Positions 1-8,687 of a stretch of DNA of 64,000 bases are shown here, one piece after another. Source of the DNA: Haladaptatus pallidirubidus. Its GTDB lineage: Archaea > Halobacteriota > Halobacteria > Halobacteriales > Haladaptataceae. The translations under genes and the position numbers were made by a program. Location: NCBI RefSeq assembly GCF_020700235.1, contig NZ_CP085307.1, forward strand, positions 496,001-560,000. Direction: 5' to 3'. The notes beneath the pieces are model-generated. The model was not told the DNA's origin. It searched no databases and was given only the letters and a program-made list of their open reading frames with translations. Within the stretch, counting starts at the first letter, position 1, and each line of letters starts with the position of its first letter.

Positions 1-309
1 TTTCACGGACACGATCGAAGATCTCAGCTGCCATCGGTGAGAGTATGGATCCCGTCACTTGCGCATCATCGTCAGTCGTGGTTCGACGTCGAGCCCCAAT
101 GGACGGTGATTGTATCAAGTAAAATGTACACTCCAAACGGAGGGATGGTATCGAGTTCTTTAGCGAAGCTCTCCAGAAAACACTTCAGAAGTTCGAGAGT
201 TCATCTTCATCGAGTTGAAGTAGTTCCCGTTATGAGTCGATCCCTAATTGAGAGAAATACCTTTACTGACAGTATCTCGAAACAGTTCTCTCGATCAACC
301 CTCACTGAA
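1..309. other. no confident gene at left edge
   Basis: I see no convincing complete gene here. An ATG on the minus strand at 34 opens a frame that runs off the left edge, but only eleven codons are visible, so it cannot be identified. The plus-strand open frame over the same stretch has an unnatural composition for a haloarchaeal protein. Confidence 0.3.
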
Positions 310-867
310 TTATTGAACCTCATAGGTTAGAACCGCAAAAACATCGTCATACTTCTGCACGCTAGCCAATTTCAGGGGCGGGGTGGTGATCCTGCGCGGC
401 AATAGTGGCGCGCCCGATCCGAGCGTGACAGGAGCAACGCTGAGGATAATCTCATCGAGTAGATCGTTATCATGGAATTGTCCTACAAGGTCACCTCCAC
501 CGACAAGCCAGACGTTCTTGCCGTCTGCAGCCTCTACCATATCCGCATGGACAGGTGCAACATCCCCTTGCACGAAGTGAACGTTCGCACCATCGATCTT
601 CGGTAATTCCCGACTACTGAACACCCATGCCGGAATTTCATACGGCCACTTTTCTGGGTTCTCCAATACGTTTTCATGCTCGATGATCCACTCGTAAGTC
701 GTCGAGCCCATGGCCAAGGCACCAACCTGGTCTATGAACTGCGTGTAGTCTTCATCCACGCCGTCGATCTCCTCTATCTCTCCGAACTGAAAGAGCCAGT
801 CGAGTGAGTTATCCTCATCGGCAAGATACCCGTCGATACTCGTTGCTGTGTAGTATTGGGTCTTCAT
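310..867 (-). CDS. dihydrofolate-reductase-fold (RibD C-terminal) family protein
   Basis: A 185-residue protein with the DHFR/RibD-C fold. It begins MKTQYYTATSIDGYLAD, the usual first strand and SIDG loop of the family, and carries the NADPH-binding glycine stretch WLVGGGDLVGQF near residues 120-131. Such stand-alone proteins are reductases of unknown substrate; it is not the housekeeping folate enzyme by sequence style. Length is normal for the family, so it looks complete. It stands alone, with a 448-base gap on its upstream side. A second relative lies at 5930-6571. Confidence 0.85.
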   Translation of the reverse strand: MKTQYYTATSIDGYLADEDNSLDWLFQFGEIEEIDGVDEDYTQFIDQVGALAMGSTTYEWIIEHENVLENPEKWPYEIPAWVFSSRELPKIDGANVHFVQGDVAPVHADMVEAADGKNVWLVGGGDLVGQFHDNDLLDEIILSVAPVTLGSGAPLLPRRITTPPLKLASVQKYDDVFAVLTYEVQ

Positions 868-1315
868 CTCTTCAATCGCCGTTTAGGAAGCGGTCTGACG
901 ACATAAAGGCTACCTGCCACCGGCCCGCCACGTGTCATACCAGACAGCTATCGCAGCAACTGGAAAACGGTTTCCCGTTCTGTTCGTGTACTTGCTACCC
1001 AGCGAGCGGTGGCACCCGGAAACTCGGACATGCGTACCAATGTGAGAATATCGTTGCTAGTCGTTTTCTCTACAAATAGCCACCACTCGTAACACTGACC
1101 CACACTCTCATTTAGATCATTATGATCTCACTCGTTGTTTTTCCACTCTGCGAATATAGCGAGTTGGTCGAATTTGTTCGCCAATACGGGTTGTATCGAC
1201 AACGGTCAGAATACTTTCTGAGCTGTCTTAGAGATCATAGTGGCATTGATCTCATTTGACAGCAGTAGGGCGATGAGCTCACATCATCCAGGCATATTTA
1301 GAACGATGGCTGGAT
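868..1315. other. gene-free stretch
   Basis: About 450 bases between the DHFR-like gene and the cupin gene. Short open frames exist on both strands but none has a recognisable motif or a haloarchaeal amino-acid composition. I see no strong hairpin or repeat. Confidence 0.4.
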
Positions 1316-1636
1316 TTAGGGCGCGCCAGCAAGGACAAACAGTGACTCAGCATCACCGTTTTGAATTTGGCGGGTGGCTTCCGGTGGAAGCCGAAGTGCA
1401 TCACCACTCTCCATTGGGACCTCCTCATCGTTGACTGTCACCGTTGCCGCTCCGTCAACAAGGAGATACACCTCCTCATGTTCGCGGTCGACATGTGTGT
1501 GTTCTTTCCCAGTCCATCCTGGCTCGCATTCGAGTACTGAAATACCAAGCTGCTCGCATCCAAGTGGTTCTCGCAGAAAGTGTAATCCATCAGCCGCTTC
1601 CTCGACGTTGTGATAGTTGACTTTCTCGTATGGCAT
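1316..1636 (-). CDS. small single-domain cupin protein
   Basis: A 106-residue cupin. The first conserved motif is visible as H46-x-H48 followed by acidic residues at 54-55 and a glycine at 62 (EHTHVDREHEEVYLLVDG), which would bind one metal ion. The second motif is weaker, with MESGDALRLPPEATRQI around 76-91. Substrate is unknown; such small cupins often act as isomerases, dioxygenases or sensors. It stands alone, facing a gap on one side and an IS200/IS605-type end remnant upstream at 1678-1717. Confidence 0.8.
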   Translation of the reverse strand: MPYEKVNYHNVEEAADGLHFLREPLGCEQLGISVLECEPGWTGKEHTHVDREHEEVYLLVDGAATVTVNDEEVPMESGDALRLPPEATRQIQNGDAESLFVLAGAP

Positions 1637-1677
1637 ACGAAGAACTATAGACTCTCAGCCAGTAAAATCATCCGGCC

Positions 1678-1717
1678 CTTTGACATCCTCTCCCAAAAGG
1701 ACGGGGCTTTCTCCTCG
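1678..1717 (-). mobile_element. solo IS200/IS605-type end with hairpin
   Basis: Read on the minus strand this stretch runs gaggagaaagccccgtcc, then a short loop, then gggagaggatgtca. This is the imperfect stem-loop seen at the ends of haloarchaeal IS200/IS605 elements. A close relative is present at 43911-43950. No transposase or TnpB reading frame lies beside it, so it is a solo end left by a lost element. The family assignment is from memory of such ends. Confidence 0.45.
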
Positions 1718-1798
1718 AATCTCCGTAAATAAGACCGTGGCAATTGAGCTTCAGAATACTCTCTATTTTATCCTGAACACGTAACCCCGTGTCTGTCG

Positions 1799-1935
1799 AT
1801 GGTGTCAGCCAATACCGACCAGCGAACGCTCATTGAAAGCGCCGATGCAGCGACCGAGGATACTCCCGAAACACCAGGGATTTTGCTTGACCGAGCGCGA
1901 ACATACAAAGTGTACGTCGCCAATATGTATATTCT
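1799..1935 (+). pseudogene. SprT-like protease pseudogene copy 1, N-terminal piece
   Basis: This piece reads VSANTDQRTLIESADAATE and continues DTPETPGILLDRARTYKVYVANMYI. It matches the N-terminus of the second copy at 26895 (TDQRTLTESADTAS, then DTPETPMGLL) over about 40 residues. SprT-like proteins are zinc metalloproteases of about 160-170 residues. Here similarity stops near 1935 and resumes near 2545, so the gene is split by about 600 bases that carry the DUF7344 gene at 2151-2489. No function is expected. Confidence 0.7.
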
Positions 1936-2150
1936 ATATTTGTTCATGAGTAAATTCTGGAATTATTCCGTGAATTGTAGACAGCTCTCATCCTGCCTAC
2001 AGGAGTGGTATGGACATTTCCCTCTCAAATTCGTCTATCCGAGTTTTAGTGAAATATTTTTAATACAATATACAGCTAGGATTTTTCCTGGAACGGCAGT
2101 CGAATCCACAAACAATATCGTCAGTGGTTGGCTAGGCCTTGATAAGAATC

Positions 2151-2489
2151 ATGGCGACATTAGACACAATTTTTGACCTCTTCAGTAAGAAGCGGCGACG
2201 ATATGCATTGTACTATCTTGACCAACATAGCGGCACCGTATCGGTTGATGAGATTGTGGACTATGTTGTAGACCAGGAGAGTGACACTCCAGCTGATCCA
2301 ATTCCCGACGAGCAGTACGATCGGATCGACCTCTCGCTTCGCCAGGTTCATATCCCGAAAGCAGCTGAAATCGACTCCATTGAATATGATCGCGATGAAG
2401 GAGAGATTAACATTCGGGGCACTTCAGCAGAATTTAACGCAATTGTGACCATTGCGAAGATCCTCGAACAATCCGACAGACCCGGGTAA
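2151..2489 (+). CDS. DUF7344-type haloarchaeal regulator-like protein
   Basis: A 112-residue acidic protein with the pattern of the haloarchaeal DUF7344 family: an N-terminal winged-helix-like part (IFDLFSKKRRRYALYYLDQH) and a second half LRQVHIPKAAEIDSIEYDRD. The hallmark is a helix ending H-[IV]-H-[LI]-P-x-L followed by a short strand; here it reads QVHIPKAAE. I chose ATG 2151 over 2139 because the family begins just before IFDLF. It lies inside the split SprT pseudogene (1799-2772) in the same direction. DNA binding is inferred, not shown. Confidence 0.7.
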   Translation: MATLDTIFDLFSKKRRRYALYYLDQHSGTVSVDEIVDYVVDQESDTPADPIPDEQYDRIDLSLRQVHIPKAAEIDSIEYDRDEGEINIRGTSAEFNAIVTIAKILEQSDRPG

Positions 2490-2544
2490 TTAACCGAACG
2501 ATGGTCACCTTTGATGGCGCTCTCAGTAGTATACGTTCTGTATC

Positions 2545-2772
2545 TGGCAATCGAAATAGTTGCTAGGGATAGTTCGAAGCGCATCCAGTAACAGATAGAC
2601 ACCACGAAATACGACCCTGCAACGGAAAATATCATGATCATACTCATATGGACAACCTACGAATACCATAGGTGGAGCAATTCAGCGAAACCGTCCGCCA
2701 CGAGTTTGGTGAAGCGGATCATGGAATACCGTTCACCCGATGGATAGATCGCTTCGACACCTCACAGTACTA
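2545..2772 (+). pseudogene. SprT-like protease pseudogene copy 1, C-terminal piece
   Basis: Reading on from 2545 gives LAIEIVARDSSKRIQ, a TAA stop, then TTKYDPATENIMIILIW and, after a one-base frameshift near 2670, EQFSETVRHE joined directly to FGEADHGIPFTRW. The second copy reads IRHELIHAWQYHEFGEAD here, so nine codons containing the zinc-binding HELIH motif are missing. The loss lies between two copies of CCACGA, as expected for slippage between short direct repeats. The gene is dead three ways: split, stopped and missing its active site. Confidence 0.7.
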
Positions 2773-2910
2773 GTCTTCATCAATAGTCCAACTGACAAAA
2801 TAGTTACGATGAAGGAACTCTTCAATGCCCTATACGCTGGTTTGATTGTATCCTGCTAAACTTCCGAGTTCTTGTCAAATTTTCTTCTTTTCGAACAAGG
2901 ACATTCATTG

Positions 2911-3204
2911 CTATTTTGCCGAATTATATATCGTTTGGTGCTCAGCTGGCAGGTATACCTTTTTTAGATTGTAAACAGCGAGAGCACAAAGTCCCTGCCC
3001 GAGAAACAGCAAGAGGAGTAGTCCAACAGATACTCCCAATTCTGTTATCAAGTGGACAACTGCCAGACTTGCAAGTATGCTTCCGATAACAAACCATGGA
3101 ATTAGCTTCGCTGATTGCGCAGAGAAAATGCGTTCAGCAATATTAACATTGTTTGAACGGGCTAATGAGTTCTCCCACTCCTGAATGGATTGTCGAATCG
3201 ACAT
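2911..3204 (-). CDS. small two-helix membrane protein of unknown function
   Basis: A 97-residue protein starting at ATG 3204 (MSIRQSIQEWENSLARS). It has two hydrophobic segments, about residues 38-58 (PWFVIGSILASLAVVHL) and 60-80 (LGVSVGLLLLLFLGQGL), and a charged C-terminus. I do not recognise a named family. Hairpin-type small membrane proteins like this are common in haloarchaea. It stands alone between gene-poor stretches. Confidence 0.5.
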   Translation of the reverse strand: MSIRQSIQEWENSLARSNNVNIAERIFSAQSAKLIPWFVIGSILASLAVVHLITELGVSVGLLLLLFLGQGLCALAVYNLKKVYLPAEHQTIYNSAK

Positions 3205-3487
3205 CCTTGAATTGCCGTATGGTAGCATGCCATATGAAATCCAGGGATTTATCAGTAATCAAGGCTTGCCCTATCGGTCTCAAACATCCATTTAGGCTGC
3301 TTAGACTATGTTTAGATGATTCTATCATGGTACTGCAAATCGGCAATATAAAATGGTAGATTAGTCTTAACGTACAAAGTGCGATCGCTGATGAACCGAC
3401 CTCCGATTTCTCTCGGCCGTATCGATATTTTGCACTGATCTCTTAACTTCTCAAATTAATTGGTTTAGGAGGCCATTATGAAATGTA
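3205..3487. other. gene-free stretch
   Basis: About 280 bases of AT-rich sequence upstream of the small membrane gene. No reading frame of interest is visible on either strand. Confidence 0.4.
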
Positions 3488-3560
3488 ATGAGTGCTGGCC
3501 TCGCTCAATGTCCTGACTGTGGATGGGCTGGTAATACACGTGATTGTGAGATCGATAAAC
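3488..3560 (+). pseudogene. zinc-ribbon protein fragment
   Basis: The frame from ATG 3488 reads MSAGLAQCPDCGWAGNTRD and soon loses any protein-like character. The CPDCGW...C pattern is that of the first half of a zinc ribbon in small haloarchaeal proteins. It then runs into the ester-cyclase-like piece in another frame. I take it to be a short remnant. Confidence 0.35.
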
Positions 3561-3570
3561 CCGAACGAAA

Positions 3571-3852
3571 GTGTCTGAGGAATCGTTCCAAAGCTGTGAG
3601 GAGTTCAAAGCAGGGAATGCAGCCTTTTTCGCCGCATTTCCCGATCTCACCGTCACGGAAGATGGATGCATTGCTGAAGGGAATACCGTTGTATATCGGC
3701 ATTACTTGATCGGTACGCACGAGGGGGAAATTATGGGAGTCGAACCGACGGGTATCGAGATTTCCTTGGAGAATGCTGGTGTTTTTCGGATTGAAAACAA
3801 GAAAATCGTTGACCTCTATCTCTATGCGGATAATATCAGTCTGATGCGCTGA
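3571..3852 (+). CDS. SnoaL-like / ester cyclase family protein, N-terminally short
   Basis: A 93-residue protein of the NTF2-like SnoaL/ester cyclase family: AAFFAAFPDLTVTEDGCIAE, then NTVVYRHYLIGTHEGEIMG and VFRIENKKIVDLYLYAD match the central strands and the final helix. Family members are usually 130-145 residues, and the first helix pair (about 40 residues) is missing here, so this is either a truncated gene or a remnant. Substrate is unknown. It sits directly after a zinc-ribbon fragment, which suggests a rearrangement junction near 3560. Confidence 0.55.
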   Translation: MSEESFQSCEEFKAGNAAFFAAFPDLTVTEDGCIAEGNTVVYRHYLIGTHEGEIMGVEPTGIEISLENAGVFRIENKKIVDLYLYADNISLMR

Positions 3853-3899
3853 TTAGGCATCATTTCCAATGTTTGAACAGCAACGAAATCGATTGCACT

Positions 3900-4916
3900 T
3901 CACCCTCGAGGAGCGGATTCACAAATGTGCTCTTCATCTTGGTCAGATGAATCGGGTAACCCGCGTTGTCTTCGAATTTCGTCTCGAAGATTCTGCCGTT
4001 CGATCAGAGCAAAGCCAATAACGATGACTGCAAAGCCAAAGACAGTCCGAACGGGGACTACCTCACCAAGAACAACAGCGCCCACTCCCGTTGCAACGAG
4101 TGGAACTGTATAGCTAATGAGGTTCGCTCGAACTGGTCCGGCGCGATCGATGAGGCCGTAATAGGCAGGAAAAGCAATCGCCGTTGCAGGCACCCCAACC
4201 CAAAAGACTGCTATGAGGGCTCCAACTGTTAGCGTGACGTCTCCCAGTGATTCTCCCATCAACATACTAAGACAATGAACTAATCCAGCAGCCAGCACCA
4301 GTGCCCACGCCGTCATACCTATTCCCGAAATTGAGCGTTCAGTTCGGCTCAGAAGCACACTTCCAAATGCTGCTGCGACTGCAGCACCTCCAACTAAAGT
4401 AACTCCGAAAATCGTCGCGTTTCCTGTTGTGGATATCGAATCCAGCCCAACAATGATAGTCACTCCGACCAATCCAAGCAGAATACCAATCATTCCGAGG
4501 GGGTCGAATTTTTCTTCGGGTAACAACACTATTGCAAACAGTGGCGCTAGAACAGGAACAAGGCTAAATACGACTGCGGCAGTTCCAGTGGTAAGATATT
4601 GCTGTCCCGTGAAGAGGAGCGTGGCGTTTAATCCCGATAGAAAGAACCCAGCGATGATGATCGCCATCAGATCACCACGGGTACGTGGTCGCCAATAGCC
4701 ACCGCGCTGATACACGTATGCGAGAAGGATTGTCGCTCCGATGTCGTAGCGTAATCCTGCGAAGAGAATCGGAGGAATAGCGACCAGACCAGCCTTGATA
4801 CCGACGAATGCAGTGCCGAAGGTCAAGGAAGTGATGATAAACAGCAGAAGCGTGTAACGATCTAATCCAACCTCAGTTTCACGTTCGCTTGTATTCTGGC
4901 TTCTCGCCCCACTCAT
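3900..4916 (-). CDS. EamA-family (DMT) transporter
   Basis: A 338-residue protein with ten predicted membrane helices in two EamA repeats of about 140 residues. The first starts LLFIITSLTFGTAFVGIKAG near residue 24 and the second FGVTLVGGAAVAAAFG near 170. Such drug/metabolite transporters export amino acids, drugs or metabolites; nothing in the sequence fixes the substrate. Both tails are charged and cytoplasmic in character. The start at 4916 gives an N-terminal tail of about 20 residues before the first helix. It precedes the gap to the DUF1772 gene on the same strand. Confidence 0.85.
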   Translation of the reverse strand: MSGARSQNTSERETEVGLDRYTLLLFIITSLTFGTAFVGIKAGLVAIPPILFAGLRYDIGATILLAYVYQRGGYWRPRTRGDLMAIIIAGFFLSGLNATLLFTGQQYLTTGTAAVVFSLVPVLAPLFAIVLLPEEKFDPLGMIGILLGLVGVTIIVGLDSISTTGNATIFGVTLVGGAAVAAAFGSVLLSRTERSISGIGMTAWALVLAAGLVHCLSMLMGESLGDVTLTVGALIAVFWVGVPATAIAFPAYYGLIDRAGPVRANLISYTVPLVATGVGAVVLGEVVPVRTVFGFAVIVIGFALIERQNLRDEIRRQRGLPDSSDQDEEHICESAPRG

Positions 4917-5077
4917 ATTCTTTATATGTGGTGTGCGCGCTTAACGATGCTGCGGGGACCACTGGTTGGAAAATCAATTTCCCCTTATCGTAATGACGCT
5001 TGTCCGCTTTCGATTCAGGTCACTGTGAAAACTGGGACGCCGCCAGCGAGATATACAGGTCAAGCGACTACGGTACC

Positions 5078-5584
5078 CTACGCGCCGAGCGATACGAGTG
5101 CCGCAATATACAGTATAAATGAGGCGATCGCCGCCGTCGTGCGGACATGGTTCCATCGTCCCCAGCGCGTGCGAACGACCGCCCAGTCATTCGGTAGCGA
5201 CGCCGTCGACCACGTCGCGATGTACTCGTTTATCGGAATGTGGATGCGCATCGTCACGGCAAAGGTACCGATGAAGTAGATAACAACACCAGCGAGAAAC
5301 AGCTGGCCGGACTGCGTCGTCCAGTCTCCTAGCAGCAACACTACAGCCGCACTGACGGTCGGGACAACAATCGCACCGAAGAACACGATACCGAATACCA
5401 CGTTGAGAACGGTCTCGTTGATCTCCTGCATCATAGTTGTATATACCGACGCCGAGAGCTTATCGAGCGCTAAGACCACGCTCGCCGAATAAGTAAAGAA
5501 GAATCCAGCCATGACCCCCCCGAAGATCGTCGACACCGTGAGAAGAAGCACGACGAGTTCTTCAGAGAGGACGTTCGGACTCAT
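5078..5584 (-). CDS. DUF1772-type integral membrane protein
   Basis: A 168-residue protein with four hydrophobic segments. It has the DUF1772 layout: an N-terminal helix with GGVMAGFFFTYSASVV, a second helix, a third (LFLAGVVIYFIGTF) followed by VTMRIHIPINEYIATW, and a final helix. The P-I-N-E/N-x-I motif is typical of this family, which includes anthrone-oxygenase-like proteins. Its ATG overlaps the stop of the upstream remnant by four bases (ATGA at 5581-5584), so the two were once translated together. Confidence 0.75.
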   Translation of the reverse strand: MSPNVLSEELVVLLLTVSTIFGGVMAGFFFTYSASVVLALDKLSASVYTTMMQEINETVLNVVFGIVFFGAIVVPTVSAAVVLLLGDWTTQSGQLFLAGVVIYFIGTFAVTMRIHIPINEYIATWSTASLPNDWAVVRTRWGRWNHVRTTAAIASFILYIAALVSLGA

Positions 5585-5763
5585 GATTGATTGGCACTCA
5601 AATTCAAAGCGGGGGCTATCTCGGCGGACCCTGTGCGAGTTCTACTCTCGCGCGCGGCAGTTCCTAACAGGGTACTAAGTACGCTCATCTCACAGAGAAT
5701 TTCGCGACCGGTGTGACCGTTTCCCCCGCCAACGAGTACGTTCGGAATTGTTCGTTGTTGCAT
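5581..5763 (-). pseudogene. internally deleted NAD(P)-binding (NmrA-like) gene
   Basis: A 60-codon frame starting at ATG 5763. Residues 7-20 (PNVLVGGGNGHTGREI) are the Rossmann glycine motif of NmrA/atypical SDR proteins. The second half (ESRTRTGSAEIAPALNLSAN) resembles an end of a coding region rather than the continuation of the fold. A full protein would have about 280 residues. The simplest reading is an in-frame internal deletion that kept both ends and the four-base overlap with the DUF1772 gene. Confidence 0.4.
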
Positions 5764-5929
5764 ACTGTTCACAATCGTATAGATGGGAAACGAATATGCG
5801 AGCACTGCCGAACACTTTCGGTAGTTAAACAGCGGTAACAATTGAACACCAGTCATCGCATGGGCTGACCGATTGCCAGAACACGACGGACGTCTTCGAG
5901 TGTCGCTAATGGCTGTGGTTTGTGTACGT

Positions 5930-6571
5930 TTATTCTTCTGGTCCCTCCCTTTCCGGTTCGTAGATAAGGATGACGATCCCTGAACCGACCGTCTTTGTTT
6001 CCTTGAGTTGTAACGCAGTCGTATCGCTTGCCTCTCTGAAGAGACGTTTGCCACTTCCAAGGATAATGGGGAAGGTCATGAGTCGATACTCGTCAACGAG
6101 ATCGTGGTTCATCAGCGTCTGCACGAGCTGTGCGCTGCCATTGACCAGGATGTCACCGCCTGGTTCCCGTTTCAGCTTGGAGACTTCATCCGCGACGTTC
6201 TCTTTTATTACCGTCGAGTTATTCCACTCGAGCGGTTCTTCGAGCGTCTCTGTAACGACGTATTTCGGCATACTGTTGAACTTGTCGGCGAACCCTTCCT
6301 CACCGGTCATGGATGGCCACGCCGCTGCAAACCCCTCATAGGTCACCCGACCTAGTAGAAGCGCGTCGCTTGCAAACACTTCTTCGAGTTTGAACTCGTC
6401 GCCTTCGGGGCCACGGTCGAATTGGAACGTCCAACCACCGTGCTCGAATACTTCTCCTCCCCCTGGGGCTTCCATCACACCGTCCAACGATACGTACTCC
6501 GAGACGACCACTTTTCGATGCGTGTCGGATGTCTTGCCTGTACTGCTCTCTGCTGAATCTGTATGGCTCAT
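5930..6571 (-). CDS. dihydrofolate-reductase-fold (RibD C-terminal) family protein
   Basis: A 213-residue protein. After a polar tail of about 20 residues it reads RKVVVSEYVSLDGVMEAPGG, the first strand and SLDG loop of the DHFR/RibD-C family. GGDILVNGSAQLVQTL is the nucleotide-binding glycine region and LGSGKRLF near the C-terminus is a usual family motif. I chose ATG 6571 because upstream codons read as leader. It is transcribed away from the HTH_10 regulator at 6768, which may control it. Substrate unknown. Confidence 0.85.
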   Translation of the reverse strand: MSHTDSAESSTGKTSDTHRKVVVSEYVSLDGVMEAPGGGEVFEHGGWTFQFDRGPEGDEFKLEEVFASDALLLGRVTYEGFAAAWPSMTGEEGFADKFNSMPKYVVTETLEEPLEWNNSTVIKENVADEVSKLKREPGGDILVNGSAQLVQTLMNHDLVDEYRLMTFPIILGSGKRLFREASDTTALQLKETKTVGSGIVILIYEPEREGPEE

Positions 6572-6767
6572 CTGTAGTACCTCATGTTCTAGTACAGAGC
6601 AAGAGAAGACAGAACAGAGCATGGAGGTGCTGCCGAACTCATTCGGCAGTTTTTAAATAGCAGAGTGTTGTTCTTCGTTACCTGGGTGGAAGCATGGAAG
6701 AGCATGGTCATTATCCTGGTGAGTGGGAGATTTATCGGCGAGCTATCCAGCAAGTACGAACCGTCAT

Positions 6768-7427
6768 ATGTCTCAGGAACCGGCCGTGAGACGTTTGACA
6801 GTCGTAGTAGACCCTGGTGATCGGAGACTCGTTTCCGTTTTTAATACATTAGACTCAGAGCGTGCAAAACGCGAATATCTCCATCACTACAATTTATTGA
6901 CCGATGAAACGGTCGTTATGCTCTTTCAGTTTCGCGATGATCTTGACTACGCCCGGACGGTTTTTGATGCCAGTTCGGACGTTATCCACTACAACATCCC
7001 CGAACAAGGGAATGGCCTCGTGTATCTCCACTGCGAGATGAATGAGTCCCTCGGAGGGATTCTCTCGGCAGTGCAACAATCGGAGATCATCATGGCGATG
7101 CCCATAGAGTTTCTGGATGATGATTGTCTGCGGGTGACGTTTATCGGAGAACACGAGTCGCTACACCGGATTCTCGACAAATCAGCGGAATTCGCCGACA
7201 TAGAAATTGAGCGAGTCAACGAGTACGGATCCGAAGATCGCCTCAGTTCGGTACTTACTGATCGCCAGCAAGAGATTTTGACCGCAGCTGTCGAACGGGG
7301 ATATTACGAAGTTCCACGGCAAGCAACGATAGGGGACATTGCCGACGCGATGGAATTGAGTCAGGCGACAGTAGGCGAGCATCTCCAAAAAATCGAATCG
7401 AGGGTTCTCACGGGCAGTGTTCGTTGA
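6768..7427 (+). CDS. bacterio-opsin-activator-like HTH_10 regulator
   Basis: A 219-residue regulator. The C-terminal 55 residues are the HTH_10 domain: LTDRQQEILTAAVERGYYEV, then PRQATIGDIADAMELSQATV and GEHLQKIESRVL. The N-terminal 150 residues form the usual sensor-like region of unknown ligand. I chose ATG 6768 (MSQEPAVRRLTVVVDPGD). Such proteins activate a few neighbouring genes in haloarchaea. It lies divergent from the DHFR-like gene at 5930-6571, its most likely target. Confidence 0.85.
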   Translation: MSQEPAVRRLTVVVDPGDRRLVSVFNTLDSERAKREYLHHYNLLTDETVVMLFQFRDDLDYARTVFDASSDVIHYNIPEQGNGLVYLHCEMNESLGGILSAVQQSEIIMAMPIEFLDDDCLRVTFIGEHESLHRILDKSAEFADIEIERVNEYGSEDRLSSVLTDRQQEILTAAVERGYYEVPRQATIGDIADAMELSQATVGEHLQKIESRVLTGSVR

Positions 7428-7510
7428 TCTCTGTCTGCTTCAGCAGCGTGAGAATCATACCATAGGCTCAAGATCCTACCTATTACTTACAGGAGAGACT
7501 ACGTATCAAC

Positions 7511-8314
7511 TCAGTCATTGAGTGCTCGTCCGATACAATACCCAATCACGCCAAGTGGAATCCCAACGATGAACCCAATGATTATGACCGTGCCAATAGC
7601 TATAAGCGATGGACTTGTTTCCATCCCCGTCTCAAGCGTGGTGAATCCTTGGATGAACAATCGGAGACCAGCACTAGCGCCAATACCACCCGCGATGATC
7701 GCCGCAGGTACTCCTCGGGCACGATAGCCGAGTATTACAGCCACCAAAAGTCCAGTAGCGGCAAGCATCGGTGAGAAAGCGACCGGCGAGGGCATTGCAG
7801 ACACCGGGAGTACCGTCCAAAGTACAACAATCCCTAGTGCGATAAAACTCCAGATGAGCAGTGGACCGTATTGATTTCGATCGACGCGAAGGTGTGAATG
7901 CACTGATTCGCCACTAGACGGTGAACTCCCGCCAATAGCGTAGCCAAGTGGTCCGACAACCAGCACTGCCACTCCGATAGTATACCATGCAGAACTACGT
8001 ACGGCGCGAATGGCTAGTTCTAGGGAGACAGGTTCGAGGATAGCAGTCGATGCAGCGTTGAGGGCAAATACGGGGAGGGCAGCTGTGAGAATCCCAATAA
8101 GCACACCACCCTTATAGCGGCCAACAGCAATCGCAAGAACGAATCCGATACCAGCTGCGAGGAGCGAGAGTTCGGGACCAAGCAATATCGATTGAGAGTT
8201 AAACCGCAGGGCGACCGCCAACCCGACGGTCACGAGTCCAGCAATCAGCGCTCGTACGCTCGTCCGAGGATGGTCGCCGAGAACGAGGGTGCGTGAGAGG
8301 GTCAAAGTGCTCAT
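7511..8314 (-). CDS. haloarchaeal multi-pass membrane protein, unknown function
   Basis: A 267-residue protein from ATG 8314 (MSTLTLSRTLVLGDHPRTSV). It has about eight hydrophobic segments rich in Ala, Gly, Ile and Val, ending with IIGFIVGIPLGVIGYCIGRA. I recognise the general type (DUF5518-like or similar haloarchaeal membrane proteins) but not a family with known function. It stands alone. Upstream residues of the longer open frame are not hydrophobic in the same way, hence the chosen start. Confidence 0.6.
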   Translation of the reverse strand: MSTLTLSRTLVLGDHPRTSVRALIAGLVTVGLAVALRFNSQSILLGPELSLLAAGIGFVLAIAVGRYKGGVLIGILTAALPVFALNAASTAILEPVSLELAIRAVRSSAWYTIGVAVLVVGPLGYAIGGSSPSSGESVHSHLRVDRNQYGPLLIWSFIALGIVVLWTVLPVSAMPSPVAFSPMLAATGLLVAVILGYRARGVPAAIIAGGIGASAGLRLFIQGFTTLETGMETSPSLIAIGTVIIIGFIVGIPLGVIGYCIGRALND

Positions 8315-8687
8315 GGTTACAAACACTGTAAAAGCGACCTTAATATTTCCTCGTACTAACCAGTTAAGTTTGTACCTTAGAACCGAAGTAGTCACCAGCA
8401 TGAATGTAACCGACCGCTATGCATTGAGAGCACCGGTCCCATCTATTGCAGCTAGGCAGAAGATGCACAACCTCCGAGGGTGGATTTGATACGTGACTTA
8501 TTTGCCGCGTACTTGGGAGTGAACCAGCTGATCAATAGAACATACGTAGTTATCGCGAGTCCTCTATCCATCAATTCGAAGATATGTTCTAGGGCTGTAT
8601 CTTGCTGTGGATATTGATGCGACCGGACCTAGAGTAATTGTAGTCTACATGGCCATCGATCGGATTTTTTGACAGTGAGTCAATGAT
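8315..8687. other. gene-free stretch
   Basis: About 370 bases of AT-rich sequence. I see no frame with a family motif on either strand and no clear repeat. Confidence 0.4.

Noticed and set aside
1..34. Start of a minus-strand gene running off the left edge.
   Set aside because: Only eleven codons are visible and no family can be tested.
5930..6571. Calling the DHFR-fold proteins folate dihydrofolate reductase.
   Set aside because: Both have the RibD-C style SIDG/SLDG start and glycine motif and lie outside any folate context.
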